Assembly (NCBI GenBank): GCA_021199495.1
Contig: JAJQHY010000025.1
Location: forward strand, 1 to 57,851
Reading direction: 5' to 3'
From: Lachnospiraceae bacterium
GTDB taxonomy: Bacteria; Bacillota; Clostridia; Lachnospirales; Lachnospiraceae
DNA length: 57,851 bases
A program made the translations under genes and the position numbers. The notes under the pieces were generated by a model that searched no databases, was not told where the DNA came from, and worked only from the letters and a program-made list of their open reading frames with translations. This document shows positions 17,837-27,327 of this stretch, in pieces. Numbering within the stretch: position 1 is the first letter of the stretch; every line of letters starts with the position of its first letter.

Positions 17837-18204
17837 GACAGTCTCCTTTTTTAAGTATTGATCTGATAATTTCTCCCGTGTCATCATCAAATGCCGGAAA
17901 TATTGCAAGATGAAAGCTGCAAAGGCATGATAACATGGATTGCTTCGCAAAAAAGGCGCACTCGCAATCCTCTGCTTTCAGATCTCATTTTACGTCAGTA
18001 TAGCAGGATTTCCTCTGTCATGCAAGAAAAATGAACCTTCCGCGGTTTTTGCGGCGCATAACCGCTGACACTGCAAAGCTTCAGGAACACGCTCCTGTTT
18101 TTTATTAATAAAAGCAAAAATCTGTGTACAAACCCAAAATACGTATGTTATACTTTTCACGGCAGTAAACACATCATAAATATACTGCCCTCAGGAGGAC
18201 ATCT
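17837..18204. other. Divergent intergenic region, pepF / GH4 gene
   Basis: 368 bases without a gene. On the plus strand a TATACT -10 (18149-18154) with a weak TGTACA -35 (18125-18130) could serve the GH4 gene. A small hairpin CAGGA/TCCTG with six T's (18082-18103) looks like a plus-strand terminator upstream of that promoter, with no gene to terminate. On the minus strand GGATTGC/GCAATCC (around 17939-17972) forms a hairpin in the pepF leader. No ORF with a ribosome-binding site was seen. Confidence 0.5.
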
Positions 18205-19605
18205 ATGAAATACGCGAATGACAAAGTAACTGACCTGCAGATTGCCTACATTGGCGGCGGCTCCCGCGGCTGGGCATGGACGTTCATGACAGACCTGTCC
18301 ATGGACGCGTCCTTAAGCGGCACCATCCGTCTCTACGATATTGACAGGCAGGCCGCCCACAATAATGAGATCATTGGTAATCATCTCACAGACCGTAACG
18401 ATACAGTCGGCAAATGGCACTATACCACCTGTGATACAATCAAAGAAGCACTGACCGGAGCGGACTTTGTAGTCATCTCCATCCTGCCCGGCACCTTTGA
18501 TGAAATGCAGTCCGACGTACATCTGCCGGAGCGTCTCGGTATCTGGCAGTCCGTCGGCGACACGGCAGGCCCCGGCGGCACCATCCGCGCCCTGCGCACG
18601 CTTCCGATGTTTGTGGAATTTGCAAACGCAATCAAAGAATATGCGCCGAATGCCTGGGTCATCAATTATACCAACCCCATGTCTTTATGTGTGAAAACCC
18701 TGTATCATGTATTCCCCGAAATCAAGGCCTTTGGCTGCTGTCACGAAGTTTTCGGCACACAGAAGGTGCTGAAGGGAATCTGTGAGGAAACCTTCGGTAT
18801 AAAAGAGATCGACCGCAGAGATATTATCATCAATGTTCTGGGGATCAACCATTTTACCTGGTTTGATCAGGCTTCCTACAAAGGAATCGATCTTTTTCCA
18901 GTATACCGGGACTATATCGACGCGCATTTTGAGGAGGGCTACAATGAACCGGACAAAAACTGGGCTAACTCCACCTTTGCCTGTGCGCACCGCGTGAAAT
19001 TTGACCTGTTTAAGCGTTATGGCCTGATTGCCGCGGCCGGAGACCGTCATCTGGCGGAATTCATGCCCGGCAACGAATATCTGAAGGATCCGGAAACCGT
19101 AACAAACTGGAAGTTCGGTCTGACAACCGTGGACTGGAGGAAGGAGGACTTACAGCACCGCCTGTCCAGAAGTGCCAGGCTGGTCAGCGGTGAAGAGGAA
19201 ATCGAGTTAAAACCGTCCGGGGAGGAAGGAATCCTTTTGATCAAGGCACTGTGCGGTCTCACCCGCATCGTCAGCAATGTCAATATTCCCAACACCGGCC
19301 TGCAGATTCCCAACCTGCCAGCCAGCGCAGTTGTAGAAACCAATGCAGTATTTTCCCGCGACTCCATCAAGCCGCTGATTGCCGGTGCTGTCACCGATGA
19401 CCTGCGTGCTCTGCTCATGCCGCACATTGAGAATCATGAATATACCCTGGAGGCTGCTCTGACCTGTAACCGGGAGCTTGTATATAAGGCCTTCCTGAAC
19501 GACCCGCTCGTAAAAGGCCGGGCTTCCGAATCGGATGTAAAGAAGCTGGCTGACGATATGATTGATAATACGAGCCAATATTTACCGGATGGATGGAAAA
19601 GATAA
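18205..19605 (+). CDS. GH4 glycosidase, probable alpha-galacturonidase
   Basis: 466 residues, glycoside hydrolase family 4, whose members use NAD+ and a divalent metal in an oxidation-elimination mechanism. The N-terminal Rossmann motif is IAYIGGGSRGW (13-23), with INYTNPMSL at 153-161. The active-site motif is CHEV at 179-182. Within GH4 the four residues at this position track specificity, and CHEV is the motif reported for alpha-galacturonidases such as LplD of Bacillus subtilis, rather than CHSV-type alpha-galactosidases or CNVP/CDMP 6-phospho enzymes. I therefore infer release of galacturonate from pectic oligosaccharides in the cytosol. AGGAGG precedes the ATG. No transporter or pectin gene is adjacent. 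Confidence 0.85.
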   Translation: MKYANDKVTDLQIAYIGGGSRGWAWTFMTDLSMDASLSGTIRLYDIDRQAAHNNEIIGNHLTDRNDTVGKWHYTTCDTIKEALTGADFVVISILPGTFDEMQSDVHLPERLGIWQSVGDTAGPGGTIRALRTLPMFVEFANAIKEYAPNAWVINYTNPMSLCVKTLYHVFPEIKAFGCCHEVFGTQKVLKGICEETFGIKEIDRRDIIINVLGINHFTWFDQASYKGIDLFPVYRDYIDAHFEEGYNEPDKNWANSTFACAHRVKFDLFKRYGLIAAAGDRHLAEFMPGNEYLKDPETVTNWKFGLTTVDWRKEDLQHRLSRSARLVSGEEEIELKPSGEEGILLIKALCGLTRIVSNVNIPNTGLQIPNLPASAVVETNAVFSRDSIKPLIAGAVTDDLRALLMPHIENHEYTLEAALTCNRELVYKAFLNDPLVKGRASESDVKKLADDMIDNTSQYLPDGWKR

Positions 19606-19631
19606 CCGACATACTGTAATTTATGTCTAAT

Positions 19632-19697
19632 AAACACCCAACCATGTTGCTGCATGACAGGATCTCGTCATGCAGAATACATGATTGGGTGTTTTTG
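19632..19697 (+). terminator. Terminator after the GH4 gene
   Basis: A two-tier hairpin: an outer 15-bp stem with one mismatch (AAACACCCAA side against TTGGGTGTTT) and an inner 9-bp stem CTGCATGAC/GTCATGCAG, followed by TTTTT. It may also stop tpiA transcription from the opposite strand, though the U tract is weaker that way. Confidence 0.85.
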
Positions 19698-19762
19698 ATT
19701 TTCCCTGTATACAAATTAAGTCAAATCCGGATAAATCACCATATCAAACTGTATGGAATGTT

Positions 19763-20512
19763 CTACTGATAATTCACGATCTGTCCGAACTCTGCCTTCA
19801 AGCTTGCGCCGCCTACGAGACCGCCGTCAATGTCTTCTTTTGCAAAGAGATCCGCTGCGGTTTTGGCATTCACGGAGCCGCCGTACTGGATACGGATGGC
19901 CTGTGCAGTTGCCTCATCATAAATTTCCCTGATGCAGGCACGAATGGCCGCGCAGACTTCCTCCGCCTGGTCACTGGTAGCGGTCTTGCCGGTGCCGATG
20001 GCCCAGATGGGTTCATAAGCGATCACAGCAGTTGCTGCCTGCGCAGCAGTCACGTTCTGGAACGCGATCTTGATCTGCTGACGGACAAAGTCAATGGTGA
20101 TGCCCTGCTCTCTCTGTGTCAGCGTCTCACCGCAGCAGATGATGGGAGTCAGACCATGCTCGAAAGCCTTCAGAACCTTCTTATTAACCGTCTCATTGGT
20201 CTCCGCGAAATACTCGCGTCTCTCAGAGTGGCCGATGATAACGTATTTCACACCTGCATCCACTAACATTGCAGGAGCGATCTCGCCTGTATAAGCGCCC
20301 TTCTCCTCATAATACATATTCTCAGCGCCGATCTGGATGTTGGTGCCCTTTACTGCTTCCACCGCCGGAATGATGTCGATCGCCGGTACGCAGAACGCCA
20401 CGTCCACATCATCATTGACGACGAGCGGTTTTAAAGTCTCGATCAGTTCCACCGCCTGGGAAGGAGTCATATTCATCTTCCAGTTGCCGGCGATAATTTT
20501 CTTTCTTGCCAT
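19763..20512 (-). CDS. tpiA: Triosephosphate isomerase
   Basis: Interconverts glyceraldehyde 3-phosphate and dihydroxyacetone phosphate. 249 residues. Catalytic residues are Lys12 in GNWKMN, His95 in IIGHSERR and Glu167 in [11 protein letters not shown]. Last gene of the gapA-pgk-tpiA run. Confidence 0.98.
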   Translation of the reverse strand: MARKKIIAGNWKMNMTPSQAVELIETLKPLVVNDDVDVAFCVPAIDIIPAVEAVKGTNIQIGAENMYYEEKGAYTGEIAPAMLVDAGVKYVIIGHSERREYFAETNETVNKKVLKAFEHGLTPIICCGETLTQREQGITIDFVRQQIKIAFQNVTAAQAATAVIAYEPIWAIGTGKTATSDQAEEVCAAIRACIREIYDEATAQAIRIQYGGSVNAKTAADLFAKEDIDGGLVGGASLKAEFGQIVNYQ

Positions 20513-20554
20513 ATGATTTTACCTCTTTCTTTTTCAGTATATCTGAAGCTTATA

Positions 20555-20613
20555 CCGGACAAACGGCATCGTCCGCGCCCGTTAAAAGGCCTGTCAGATG
20601 CCGTTTTGCCCGG
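20555..20613 (-). other. Inverted repeat between pgk and tpiA
   Basis: AAACGGCATC (20561-20570) and GATGCCGTTT (20598-20607) are perfectly complementary, with partly matching CCGG outside. No proper U tract follows, so an mRNA processing or stabilising hairpin is more likely than a terminator. Confidence 0.5.
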
Positions 20614-20636
20614 ATATTTTATTGAAATATCAATTC

Positions 20637-21860
20637 TTATTTATCATCAGCCGCGTATACGCCGGGCAGCTCCTTGCCCTCCAGGAATTCCAAGGAAGCA
20701 CCGCCGCCAGTGGAGATGTGCGTTACCTTGTCAGCAAAGCCAAGCTGATTGATCGCCGCAGCAGAATCGCCGCCGCCGATCACGGTCGTCGCATCTGTAT
20801 CAGCCAGTGCCTGCGCTACCGCCACAGTGCCCTTTGCCAGAATCGGGTTCTCAAATACGCCCATCGGTCCGTTCCAGACAACAGTCTTCGCACTCTTTAC
20901 TGCCTCGGCATACATCGCCTGGGTCTTCGGTCCGATATCCATGCCCATCTTGTCAGCCGGAAGCTGGGTGGAGTCATAAACCTCAGTCGCGATCTTAGCA
21001 TCAATCGGGTTCGGGAACTCACTGGTCACGACGGTGTCAACAGGAAGCAGAAGCTTCTTGCCTAACTGCTCTGCCTTGGCCATCATCTCCTTGCAGTAGT
21101 CAAGCTTGCTGTCATCGCAGAGGGAGGTGCCAACCTCATAGCCCTGTGCCTTTAAGAAGGTGTAAGCCATGCCGCCGCCAATGATCAGGGTGTCGCACTT
21201 CTCTAACAGATTGGAAATCACGTTCAGCTTGTCAGCCACCTTCGCGCCGCCTAAGATTGCCACGAAAGGTCTTACCGGATTCTCTACAGCGTTGCCTAAG
21301 AAGTTGATTTCCTTCTCCATCAGGTAACCAACCGTGCAGTTGCCGCCCTTTGCGCGGACATACTCCGTCACACCGGCCACGGAAGCATGTGCTCTGTGGG
21401 AAGAACCGAATGCGTCGCATACATAATCATCGCACAGATCCGCCAGCTCCTTGCTGAACTCTGCGCCATTTTTGGTCTCCTCAGCGCCGCGGAAACGGGT
21501 GTTCTGCAGCAAAATCACATCGCCGGGCTGCATGGCTGCTACAGCAGCGGTTGCCGCTTCTCCGGTTACGTTGTAGTCAGCCACAAACTTGACTTCCTTG
21601 CCAAGCTTCTCGCTCAATCTCTTGGCAACAGGTGCCAGGGACTCACCCTCATTGGGGCCGTTCTTCACCTTACCCAGGTGAGAGCAGAGAATTACCTTGC
21701 CTCCGTCATTCACCAGTTTCTGAATGGTAGGCAGAGCCGCCACGATACGGGTCTCATCTGTGATCTCGCCGTTCTTTAACGGTACATTGAAGTCACATCT
21801 GACCAGAACTCTCTTGCCGGCCGCGCTGAAATCATCTACGGATTTCTTATTTAATCCCAT
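20637..21860 (-). CDS. pgk: Phosphoglycerate kinase
   Basis: Makes ATP from 1,3-bisphosphoglycerate. 407 residues. Signatures are RCDFNVPL (21-28), the LCSHLGKVK region and the nucleotide-binding [13 protein letters not shown] near the C-terminus, followed by [15 protein letters not shown]. It is separated from gapA by a terminator-like hairpin. Confidence 0.98.
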   Translation of the reverse strand: MGLNKKSVDDFSAAGKRVLVRCDFNVPLKNGEITDETRIVAALPTIQKLVNDGGKVILCSHLGKVKNGPNEGESLAPVAKRLSEKLGKEVKFVADYNVTGEAATAAVAAMQPGDVILLQNTRFRGAEETKNGAEFSKELADLCDDYVCDAFGSSHRAHASVAGVTEYVRAKGGNCTVGYLMEKEINFLGNAVENPVRPFVAILGGAKVADKLNVISNLLEKCDTLIIGGGMAYTFLKAQGYEVGTSLCDDSKLDYCKEMMAKAEQLGKKLLLPVDTVVTSEFPNPIDAKIATEVYDSTQLPADKMGMDIGPKTQAMYAEAVKSAKTVVWNGPMGVFENPILAKGTVAVAQALADTDATTVIGGGDSAAAINQLGFADKVTHISTGGGASLEFLEGKELPGVYAADDK

Positions 21861-21893
21861 GTTATAAAACCTCCAAAATTTTAATTACATGAA

Positions 21894-21923
21894 AACAGGT
21901 CCGGTCCTAAGACCGGACCTGTT
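21894..21923 (-). terminator. Hairpin between gapA and pgk
   Basis: AACAGGTCCGGTC and GACCGGACCTGTT form a perfect 13-bp stem with loop CTAA. On the minus strand it is followed by TTTTC. It probably attenuates transcription so that gapA exceeds pgk-tpiA, or protects the 3' end of the gapA message. Confidence 0.8.
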
Positions 21924-21944
21924 CAGGTCTGTTCAGTTCTTTTG

Positions 21945-22946
21945 TTATGCCAACTCACTGAAGTACTTAATGGTACGAACCATCTGAGAAGTATAGGAGT
22001 TCTCATTGTCATACCAGGAAACAACCTGTACCAGATTGTCAGCGCCAACCATGGTCTGGGTAGCATCGAATATGGAACCATAGGTGCTGCCTACGATATC
22101 GCTGGAAACGATCTCATCCTCGTTGTAGCCGAAGGACTCATTGGAAGCAGCCTTCATCGCCGCGTTGATCTCTTCCTTGGTTACGCTCTTCTCAACGGTA
22201 GCAACCAGGATCGTGGTGGAACCGGTGGGAGTGGGAACACGCTGTGCAGAACCGATCAGCTTGCCGTTCAGCTCAGGGATAACAAGGCCGATTGCCTTGG
22301 CTGCGCCGGTGGAGTTCGGTACGATATTGACAGCGCCAGCGCGGCTTCTTCTTAAGTCACCCTTTCTCTGCGGTCCGTCAAGGATCATCTGGTCACCGGT
22401 GTAAGCGTGAATGGTGCTCATGATACCGGACTTGATGCCGGCCAGATCATTTAAAGCCTTCGCCATCGGAGCCAGGCAGTTGGTTGTGCAGCTCGCGGCG
22501 GAAATGATGGTATCCTCAGGTGTCAAAGTGGTGTGGTTTACATTGTAAACGATGGTGGGAAGATCATTGCCCGCAGGAGCGGAAATGACAACCTTACGAG
22601 CACCAGCATTGATGTGCGCCTGTGCCTTGGCCTTACTGGTGTAGAAACCGGAGCACTCCAGCACGACATCGATCTTTAACTCACCCCAGGGGCAGTTGTT
22701 GGCATCGGGCTCTTTGTAAATTTTCAGGGTCTTGCCATCTACGGTAATGGTATCCTCACCGGCGGAAACGGTGTCTGCCAGAGCATATTTGCCCTGAGAG
22801 GAATCATACTTTAACAAATGCGCCAGCATCTTGGGGCTTGTCAAGTCATTGATTGCCACTACTTCATAACCTTCTGCACCAAACATCTGTCTGAATGCAA
22901 GGCGGCCGATACGGCCGAAACCATTAATTGCTACTCTTACTGCCAT
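21945..22946 (-). CDS. gapA: Glyceraldehyde-3-phosphate dehydrogenase
   Basis: NAD-dependent glycolytic enzyme, 333 residues. The NAD motif is INGFGRIGR (7-15). The catalytic Cys153 is in [21 protein letters not shown] is near the end. Asp33 (AINDL) fits NAD preference. First gene of the glycolytic run, with a near-consensus promoter upstream. Confidence 0.98.
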   Translation of the reverse strand: MAVRVAINGFGRIGRLAFRQMFGAEGYEVVAINDLTSPKMLAHLLKYDSSQGKYALADTVSAGEDTITVDGKTLKIYKEPDANNCPWGELKIDVVLECSGFYTSKAKAQAHINAGARKVVISAPAGNDLPTIVYNVNHTTLTPEDTIISAASCTTNCLAPMAKALNDLAGIKSGIMSTIHAYTGDQMILDGPQRKGDLRRSRAGAVNIVPNSTGAAKAIGLVIPELNGKLIGSAQRVPTPTGSTTILVATVEKSVTKEEINAAMKAASNESFGYNEDEIVSSDIVGSTYGSIFDATQTMVGADNLVQVVSWYDNENSYTSQMVRTIKYFSELA

Positions 22947-23006
22947 TTTTAATTTCCTCCTGAAATTATTTGATTACAACATTGATAAAATTATATCAGT
23001 ACTGTT

Positions 23007-23035
23007 ATTGTACCCGTTTTTCCTATATTTGGCAA
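23007..23035 (-). promoter_or_regulatory. gapA promoter
   Basis: Minus strand TTGCCA (23030-23035), 17-base spacer, TACAAT (23007-23012), about 60 bases ahead of the gapA start codon. Confidence 0.75.
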
Positions 23036-23074
23036 GTCCCCCTATGCACTTTTTAAGAAATTTTTACAGGATTT

Positions 23075-23103
23075 TTGACATCCTGGCGGGATTCGTGTAT
23101 ACT
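23075..23103 (+). promoter_or_regulatory. Promoter of the histidinol-phosphatase gene
   Basis: TTGACA (23075-23080), 17-base spacer, TATACT (23098-23103), about 57 bases ahead of the ATG at 23160. It diverges from the gapA promoter, and the two -35 elements are about 40 bases apart. Confidence 0.75.
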
Positions 23104-23159
23104 TGCTTCAAAATGAGTACCAGACATCTGCGAATATCAGCTAACGAAAGGAACACATA

Positions 23160-23978
23160 ATGCCCTGCCTGATCGATTCCCATATACACACTTCCTTTTC
23201 TGGCGATTCGACCTCTCCCATGGAAGAAACGATCCGGAAAGCCATCAGCAAAGGCCTTCAGGACATCTGTTTTACCGAACACCTGGATCTGGATTACCCG
23301 GGCGGTGAAGGCTGTCCCCCTGACACCTTTCTGCTGGACATCAACGCCTATCATCAACAGTTTATACAACTTCAGGAAAAGTATACCGACAGGATTCACC
23401 TGCGCTTCGGCCTGGAGCTCGGTCTGCAGCCGCACCTGGCCGCCAGACACAAAGCCCTCATGCAGGACTGGCCCTTCGACTTTGTCATTGGATCCGTACA
23501 CGTTGTCCACGGTCAGGATCCCTACTATCCCGTCTTTTATCAGGGACGCAGGGAGGATGATTGCTACAGGGAATATTTTGAATGTGTCCTGGAAAATATC
23601 AACGCATTCGATCGTTATGATTCCTTTGGCCACCTGGACTATATCGTGCGCTACGGCCCGACAAAGGACGCGAACTATACCTTTGAACAGTATCAGGACA
23701 TTCTGGATGAAATCTTAAAAAAGCTGGCTATGAGAGGCAAAGCCCTGGAATGCAATACAGGTGCGATCCGCTGCGGTTTAAGGGACTTAAATCCGTCTCT
23801 TCCTATATTAAAACGGTTCCGTCAGTTCGGCGGAGAATTTGTGACGCTTGGAAGCGATGCCCACACACCGGACCGGCTTTCAGATGGTTTTGACCGGGCC
23901 TGTGAGACATTAAAATCAGCCGGCTTTTCTTATTATACTGTCTATGAGAACAGACACCCCCGGTTTGTGAAGCTTTAA
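23160..23978 (+). CDS. PHP-family histidinol phosphatase (HisK/HisJ type)
   Basis: 272 residues, PHP domain. Metal ligands are visible in DSHIHTSFSGD (7-17), FTEHLDLDY, the GLELGLQPH region, FVIGSVHVVHG and TLGSDAHTPDRL. Such enzymes hydrolyse histidinol phosphate in histidine synthesis. No other his gene is nearby, and related PHP proteins act on other phosphate esters, so the substrate is inferred. AAAGGAA precedes the ATG. Confidence 0.85.
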   Translation: MPCLIDSHIHTSFSGDSTSPMEETIRKAISKGLQDICFTEHLDLDYPGGEGCPPDTFLLDINAYHQQFIQLQEKYTDRIHLRFGLELGLQPHLAARHKALMQDWPFDFVIGSVHVVHGQDPYYPVFYQGRREDDCYREYFECVLENINAFDRYDSFGHLDYIVRYGPTKDANYTFEQYQDILDEILKKLAMRGKALECNTGAIRCGLRDLNPSLPILKRFRQFGGEFVTLGSDAHTPDRLSDGFDRACETLKSAGFSYYTVYENRHPRFVKL

Positions 23979-24064
23979 CTCAGCAAATCCTGACATATTT
24001 GAACTGCTTTCCAAATATAATGAATCAACATCTCCCGACAGCGGCAGCTTAAGGAAAGCGGTTC

Positions 24065-25429
24065 ATGAAAAAACATCCCATTCTGTCAGGTACCCTGATA
24101 TTGTCCGGTGCAAGCTTCCTTTCCAGGATCATCGGATTTTTGTACCGAATTTATCAGACCCGTACATTCGGCGCATCAGCGGTTGGTGTTCTGCAGATGA
24201 CCGCACCAGTCACCGCCATGGTTATGGCTGTCAGCTGCTATGGCATGCAGACCGCTCTGTCCAAACGAATTGCAGAGCTTCCTGCGCATCAGAAACAACC
24301 AAAAAGGGCTTATCTTCTCGCCGCACTTTTCTTCAGTATCAGTCTTTCTGTAATGCTCACGATCCTGGTACACCATTATTCCGGCGTTCTTGCCAATGAA
24401 TATCTTCAGGAGCCACAAACAGAGGCACTCTTAAGAATCCTGTCGCTGTCCTTTGTACCTGCCGCCATCCACAGCTGCTTTTCCGGTTACTGGATTGGGC
24501 AGCAAAAGGCCAGATATCCAGCCTTATGCCAGCTGATCGAACAGATTACGCGTGTAGGCACCGTCATCGTCCTGTGTGAATCTGCAAAAATGCGCGGCAT
24601 TGCTGTTTCTCTGCCGTTTGCTGTGATCGGCTCCGTTGCAGGTGAACTTGCGTCTGTATGCGTCTGCCTTTTATGCGCTCATCTTCCGGGTGTTATCACA
24701 TCCCGGATACCCATTATAAAGGCCAATGATCATATACGATTTTCCATGCGGCCGCTTACGGCGCGCCTTTCCAATATCACATTCTGTACAGGACAGCTGT
24801 TTTCCATGGCTGCTCCCCTCTCTTTAAACCGGCTTGCCATGAATTTTCTGCAGAGCGTGGAAGCCGTACGCATTCCGCTTTCTTTAAGGCTATACGGATA
24901 TTCAGCCGCAGAAGCTCTGACTGTCTACGGCATACTGAGCGGCATTGTGCTGCCTGTTCTCTATTTTCCGGGCGCAGTCATCGGTCCGTTAAGTCAGATG
25001 CTGCTGCCTGCCATTTCGCAGGCCCAGGCTCGTAAAGATTATGCGAAAATTAAGACCATCACCCTGAACGCCAGCTTCATTCTCGTATTTCTGGGTGTGT
25101 TCTGTTCCCTGACCCTGCTTTTATTCTCGGATTTTCTGGGAAACAGCATCTTTCTTGAACCGCTGGCCGCCGGATATATCCGCTCACTGTGCCTCATCTG
25201 TCCCGTGCTGTATCTCAATCAGGTTTTATCCGGCATTCTGCAGGGACTGGGAGACGCCTTCGCCGTCCTGTTTATCAACACTCTCAGTGTCTTTGCACGG
25301 CTTTGCTTCATATTTTTCAGTATTCCGCAGATCGGAATCAGAGGATATTTTTACGGGCTGCTCATTTCGCAGCTGTCTGCCGCCATATTCTTTCTGTATA
25401 AATGTCTGAAACATTGCCAAAACGCATGA
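24065..25429 (+). CDS. Polysaccharide/lipid flippase-type membrane protein (SpoVB-like)
   Basis: 454 residues with about 12-14 hydrophobic segments, of the MATE/MurJ/oligosaccharide-flippase superfamily. The N-terminus (GTLILSGASFLSRIIGFLYRI, then GAS-VGVLQMTAPV) and the segment RIPLSLRLYGYSAAEALTVYG match the SpoVB/YtgP group. That group is thought to flip lipid-linked cell-wall or cortex precursors, and SpoVB is needed for spore cortex. Whether this copy is sporulation-specific cannot be read from the sequence. Confidence 0.85.
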   Translation: MKKHPILSGTLILSGASFLSRIIGFLYRIYQTRTFGASAVGVLQMTAPVTAMVMAVSCYGMQTALSKRIAELPAHQKQPKRAYLLAALFFSISLSVMLTILVHHYSGVLANEYLQEPQTEALLRILSLSFVPAAIHSCFSGYWIGQQKARYPALCQLIEQITRVGTVIVLCESAKMRGIAVSLPFAVIGSVAGELASVCVCLLCAHLPGVITSRIPIIKANDHIRFSMRPLTARLSNITFCTGQLFSMAAPLSLNRLAMNFLQSVEAVRIPLSLRLYGYSAAEALTVYGILSGIVLPVLYFPGAVIGPLSQMLLPAISQAQARKDYAKIKTITLNASFILVFLGVFCSLTLLLFSDFLGNSIFLEPLAAGYIRSLCLICPVLYLNQVLSGILQGLGDAFAVLFINTLSVFARLCFIFFSIPQIGIRGYFYGLLISQLSAAIFFLYKCLKHCQNA

Positions 25430-25454
25430 AAATCATTTGCAAAACAGAGATAAA

Positions 25455-25489
25455 TATAATATTATGATGATACCATGTGTATCATCATA
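25455..25489 (+). promoter_or_regulatory. Operator-like palindrome ahead of the DAHP synthase gene
   Basis: TATGATGATAC and GTATCATCATA (25463-25473 and 25479-25489) form a perfect 11-bp dyad around CATGT. It begins three bases after a TATAAT (25455-25460), although no good -35 is present. It spans the likely transcription start, a repressor position, but could also act as an mRNA 5' hairpin. The start codon is 28 bases on. Confidence 0.5.
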
Positions 25490-25516
25490 GCTTAGAGCAA
25501 AGGAGAACCTTTCGAA

Positions 25517-26545
25517 ATGAGTTTTGTATACGACAAGCTGCTGCCCACACCGCAGGAAATTCTTTCAGCTTACCCCCTGCCGGAGCATCTGGCCAGGACA
25601 AAAGCCTTAAGAGACGCCGAAATTCAGGCAGTTCTTGAAGGAAAAAGCGACAAATTTCTTGTCATCATCGGCCCCTGCTCCGCGGACAACGAGGACGCTG
25701 TCTGTGATTACATTACACGTCTTGCAGCAGTAAATGATAAAGTGAAAGATCGTCTGATCCTGATCCCCCGGATCTACACCAACAAGCCACGTACCAACGG
25801 CGACGGTTATAAAGGGCTGGCCAGCCAGCCCAATCCGAATCAGAAAGAAGATTTTGCCGCAGGGCTATTAGCCGTCAGGCACATGCATACCCGCGCCATG
25901 CGCGAGACCGGCTTAAGCGCCGCCGATGAGATGCTCTATCCGGAGAACTGGCCTTATGTGGAGGATCTGCTCTCCTATGTGGCAATCGGTGCCCGTTCCG
26001 TGGAGGATCAGCACCATCGCCTGGTCAGCAGCGGCTTTGACGTGGCAACCGGTATGAAAAACCCGACCAGCGGTGATTTTACCGTCATGCTCAACTCCAT
26101 CTATGCCGCCCAGCAGAAACATACTTTCACGTTCCGCGGCTATGAAGTCTCCACAGACGGCAATCCGCTTTCTCACGCCATATTAAGAGGCTCTACCAGC
26201 AAGAACGGCAGAAATCTGCCCAATTACCACTATGAGGACCTCATCAATCTGCTGAATATGTATCAGCAGCGGGAGCTGAAAAACCTGGCCTGTATTGTAG
26301 ATACCAACCACTCCAACTCCAACAAGCAGTTTAAACAGCAGATCCGCATCGCGAAAGAGGTACTGCATTCCCGCAGACTTGACAGTGATATCCATAAAAT
26401 GGTCAAAGGTCTGATGATTGAGAGCTACATCGAAGAGGGCAATCAGAAAATCGGCGAGGGCGTATACGGCAGATCCATCACGGATCCCTGTCTGGGCTGG
26501 CAGGATTCCGAAGAGCTGATTTACCACATTGCCGAGATGGCATAA
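25517..26545 (+). CDS. 3-deoxy-7-phosphoheptulonate synthase (AroG type)
   Basis: First enzyme of the shikimate pathway, joining phosphoenolpyruvate and erythrose 4-phosphate. 342 residues, the type I-alpha class of E. coli AroF/G/H: IIGPCSADNEDAV (50-62), IYTNKPRTNGDGYKGL and VDTNHSNSNKQF. No ACT or chorismate-mutase domain is attached. AAAGGAG precedes the ATG. Its last 25 bases overlap the end of the convergent kinase gene. Confidence 0.95.
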   Translation: MSFVYDKLLPTPQEILSAYPLPEHLARTKALRDAEIQAVLEGKSDKFLVIIGPCSADNEDAVCDYITRLAAVNDKVKDRLILIPRIYTNKPRTNGDGYKGLASQPNPNQKEDFAAGLLAVRHMHTRAMRETGLSAADEMLYPENWPYVEDLLSYVAIGARSVEDQHHRLVSSGFDVATGMKNPTSGDFTVMLNSIYAAQQKHTFTFRGYEVSTDGNPLSHAILRGSTSKNGRNLPNYHYEDLINLLNMYQQRELKNLACIVDTNHSNSNKQFKQQIRIAKEVLHSRRLDSDIHKMVKGLMIESYIEEGNQKIGEGVYGRSITDPCLGWQDSEELIYHIAEMA

Positions 26546-27309
26546 AGACTTCGGTCCACTTCCCTGACATCCCGGATTCTTTTCTTTGCATGTAAAGCGG
26601 TGCAGGCATGGATCAATGCCTGCCACCGCTTTTTGTATGCGTCATTTTTCAGCTGATACTGTCCGAAGTGTTCCTGTGGCCTGCCTCCTTCCAGCATCTG
26701 ATGCAGCAGTACTCCCAACGCGAAAATATCGACTCTCTCATCTGCTCTCTCCAGATGCCAGCACTCCGGCGCGGCATATCCGGGTGTCCCCCGAAACCCG
26801 ATACCGCTCTGATCCTCCCCTTTTTTCCAGGCATTTCCGTAATCAAGGAGCATGACACCCCCATTTTGGGTCAGGAGAATATTATCCGGCTTTAAATCCC
26901 CGTAAATGATCTGCTCCTTCTGGCTGTGAAGAATGTCAAGGATTTTACACAGTCTTCTTCCGATTCGCACCGTTTCAGAATCGGATAAGGTCGTGGAACG
27001 ATTAAGCCGCTCACGCAGTGTTTCTCCCTCATAATAAGGCATGGTATACCAGGGAACGCCGCCGTTTATGCCGCTGTGATATAAAAACGGAATTCCTTCC
27101 CCGCGCAGCTGCTTTAACAGATTGATCTCTCTGTCCATGGCCCAGCAGGCTTTTTGAGACGCCGCCGCGCTCTTACACACCAGCTTCCAGGAAACATGGC
27201 TGTTATGGAAAAGACTGATACAGGACATTGTGCCCTGATGGAGTTTTCTTTCCACCTGCCAGTCATCACAAAATGCCTCAGAAAAAACAGATTGTCTTTC
27301 ATTCATCAT
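26521..27309 (-). CDS. Atypical Ser/Thr protein kinase
   Basis: 262 residues, essentially just a Hanks-type kinase domain without a membrane segment. The catalytic loop IIYGDLKPDNIL keeps Asp, Lys and Asn but has Gly where RD kinases have Arg. The metal motif is DYG instead of DFG (LLDYGNAW). GTPGYAAPE closes the activation segment and DREINLLKQL carries the alpha-C Glu. The Gly-rich loop is poor (KLHQGTMSCISL) and the beta-3 lysine is probably in WKLVCK. It should be catalytic but is divergent. It follows the 182-residue unknown gene by 18 bases and shares its last 25 bases with the opposing DAHP synthase gene. Confidence 0.85.
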   Translation of the reverse strand: MMNERQSVFSEAFCDDWQVERKLHQGTMSCISLFHNSHVSWKLVCKSAAASQKACWAMDREINLLKQLRGEGIPFLYHSGINGGVPWYTMPYYEGETLRERLNRSTTLSDSETVRIGRRLCKILDILHSQKEQIIYGDLKPDNILLTQNGGVMLLDYGNAWKKGEDQSGIGFRGTPGYAAPECWHLERADERVDIFALGVLLHQMLEGGRPQEHFGQYQLKNDAYKKRWQALIHACTALHAKKRIRDVREVDRSLYAISAMW

Positions 27310-27327
27310 TCACATCCAATCCGGTAC

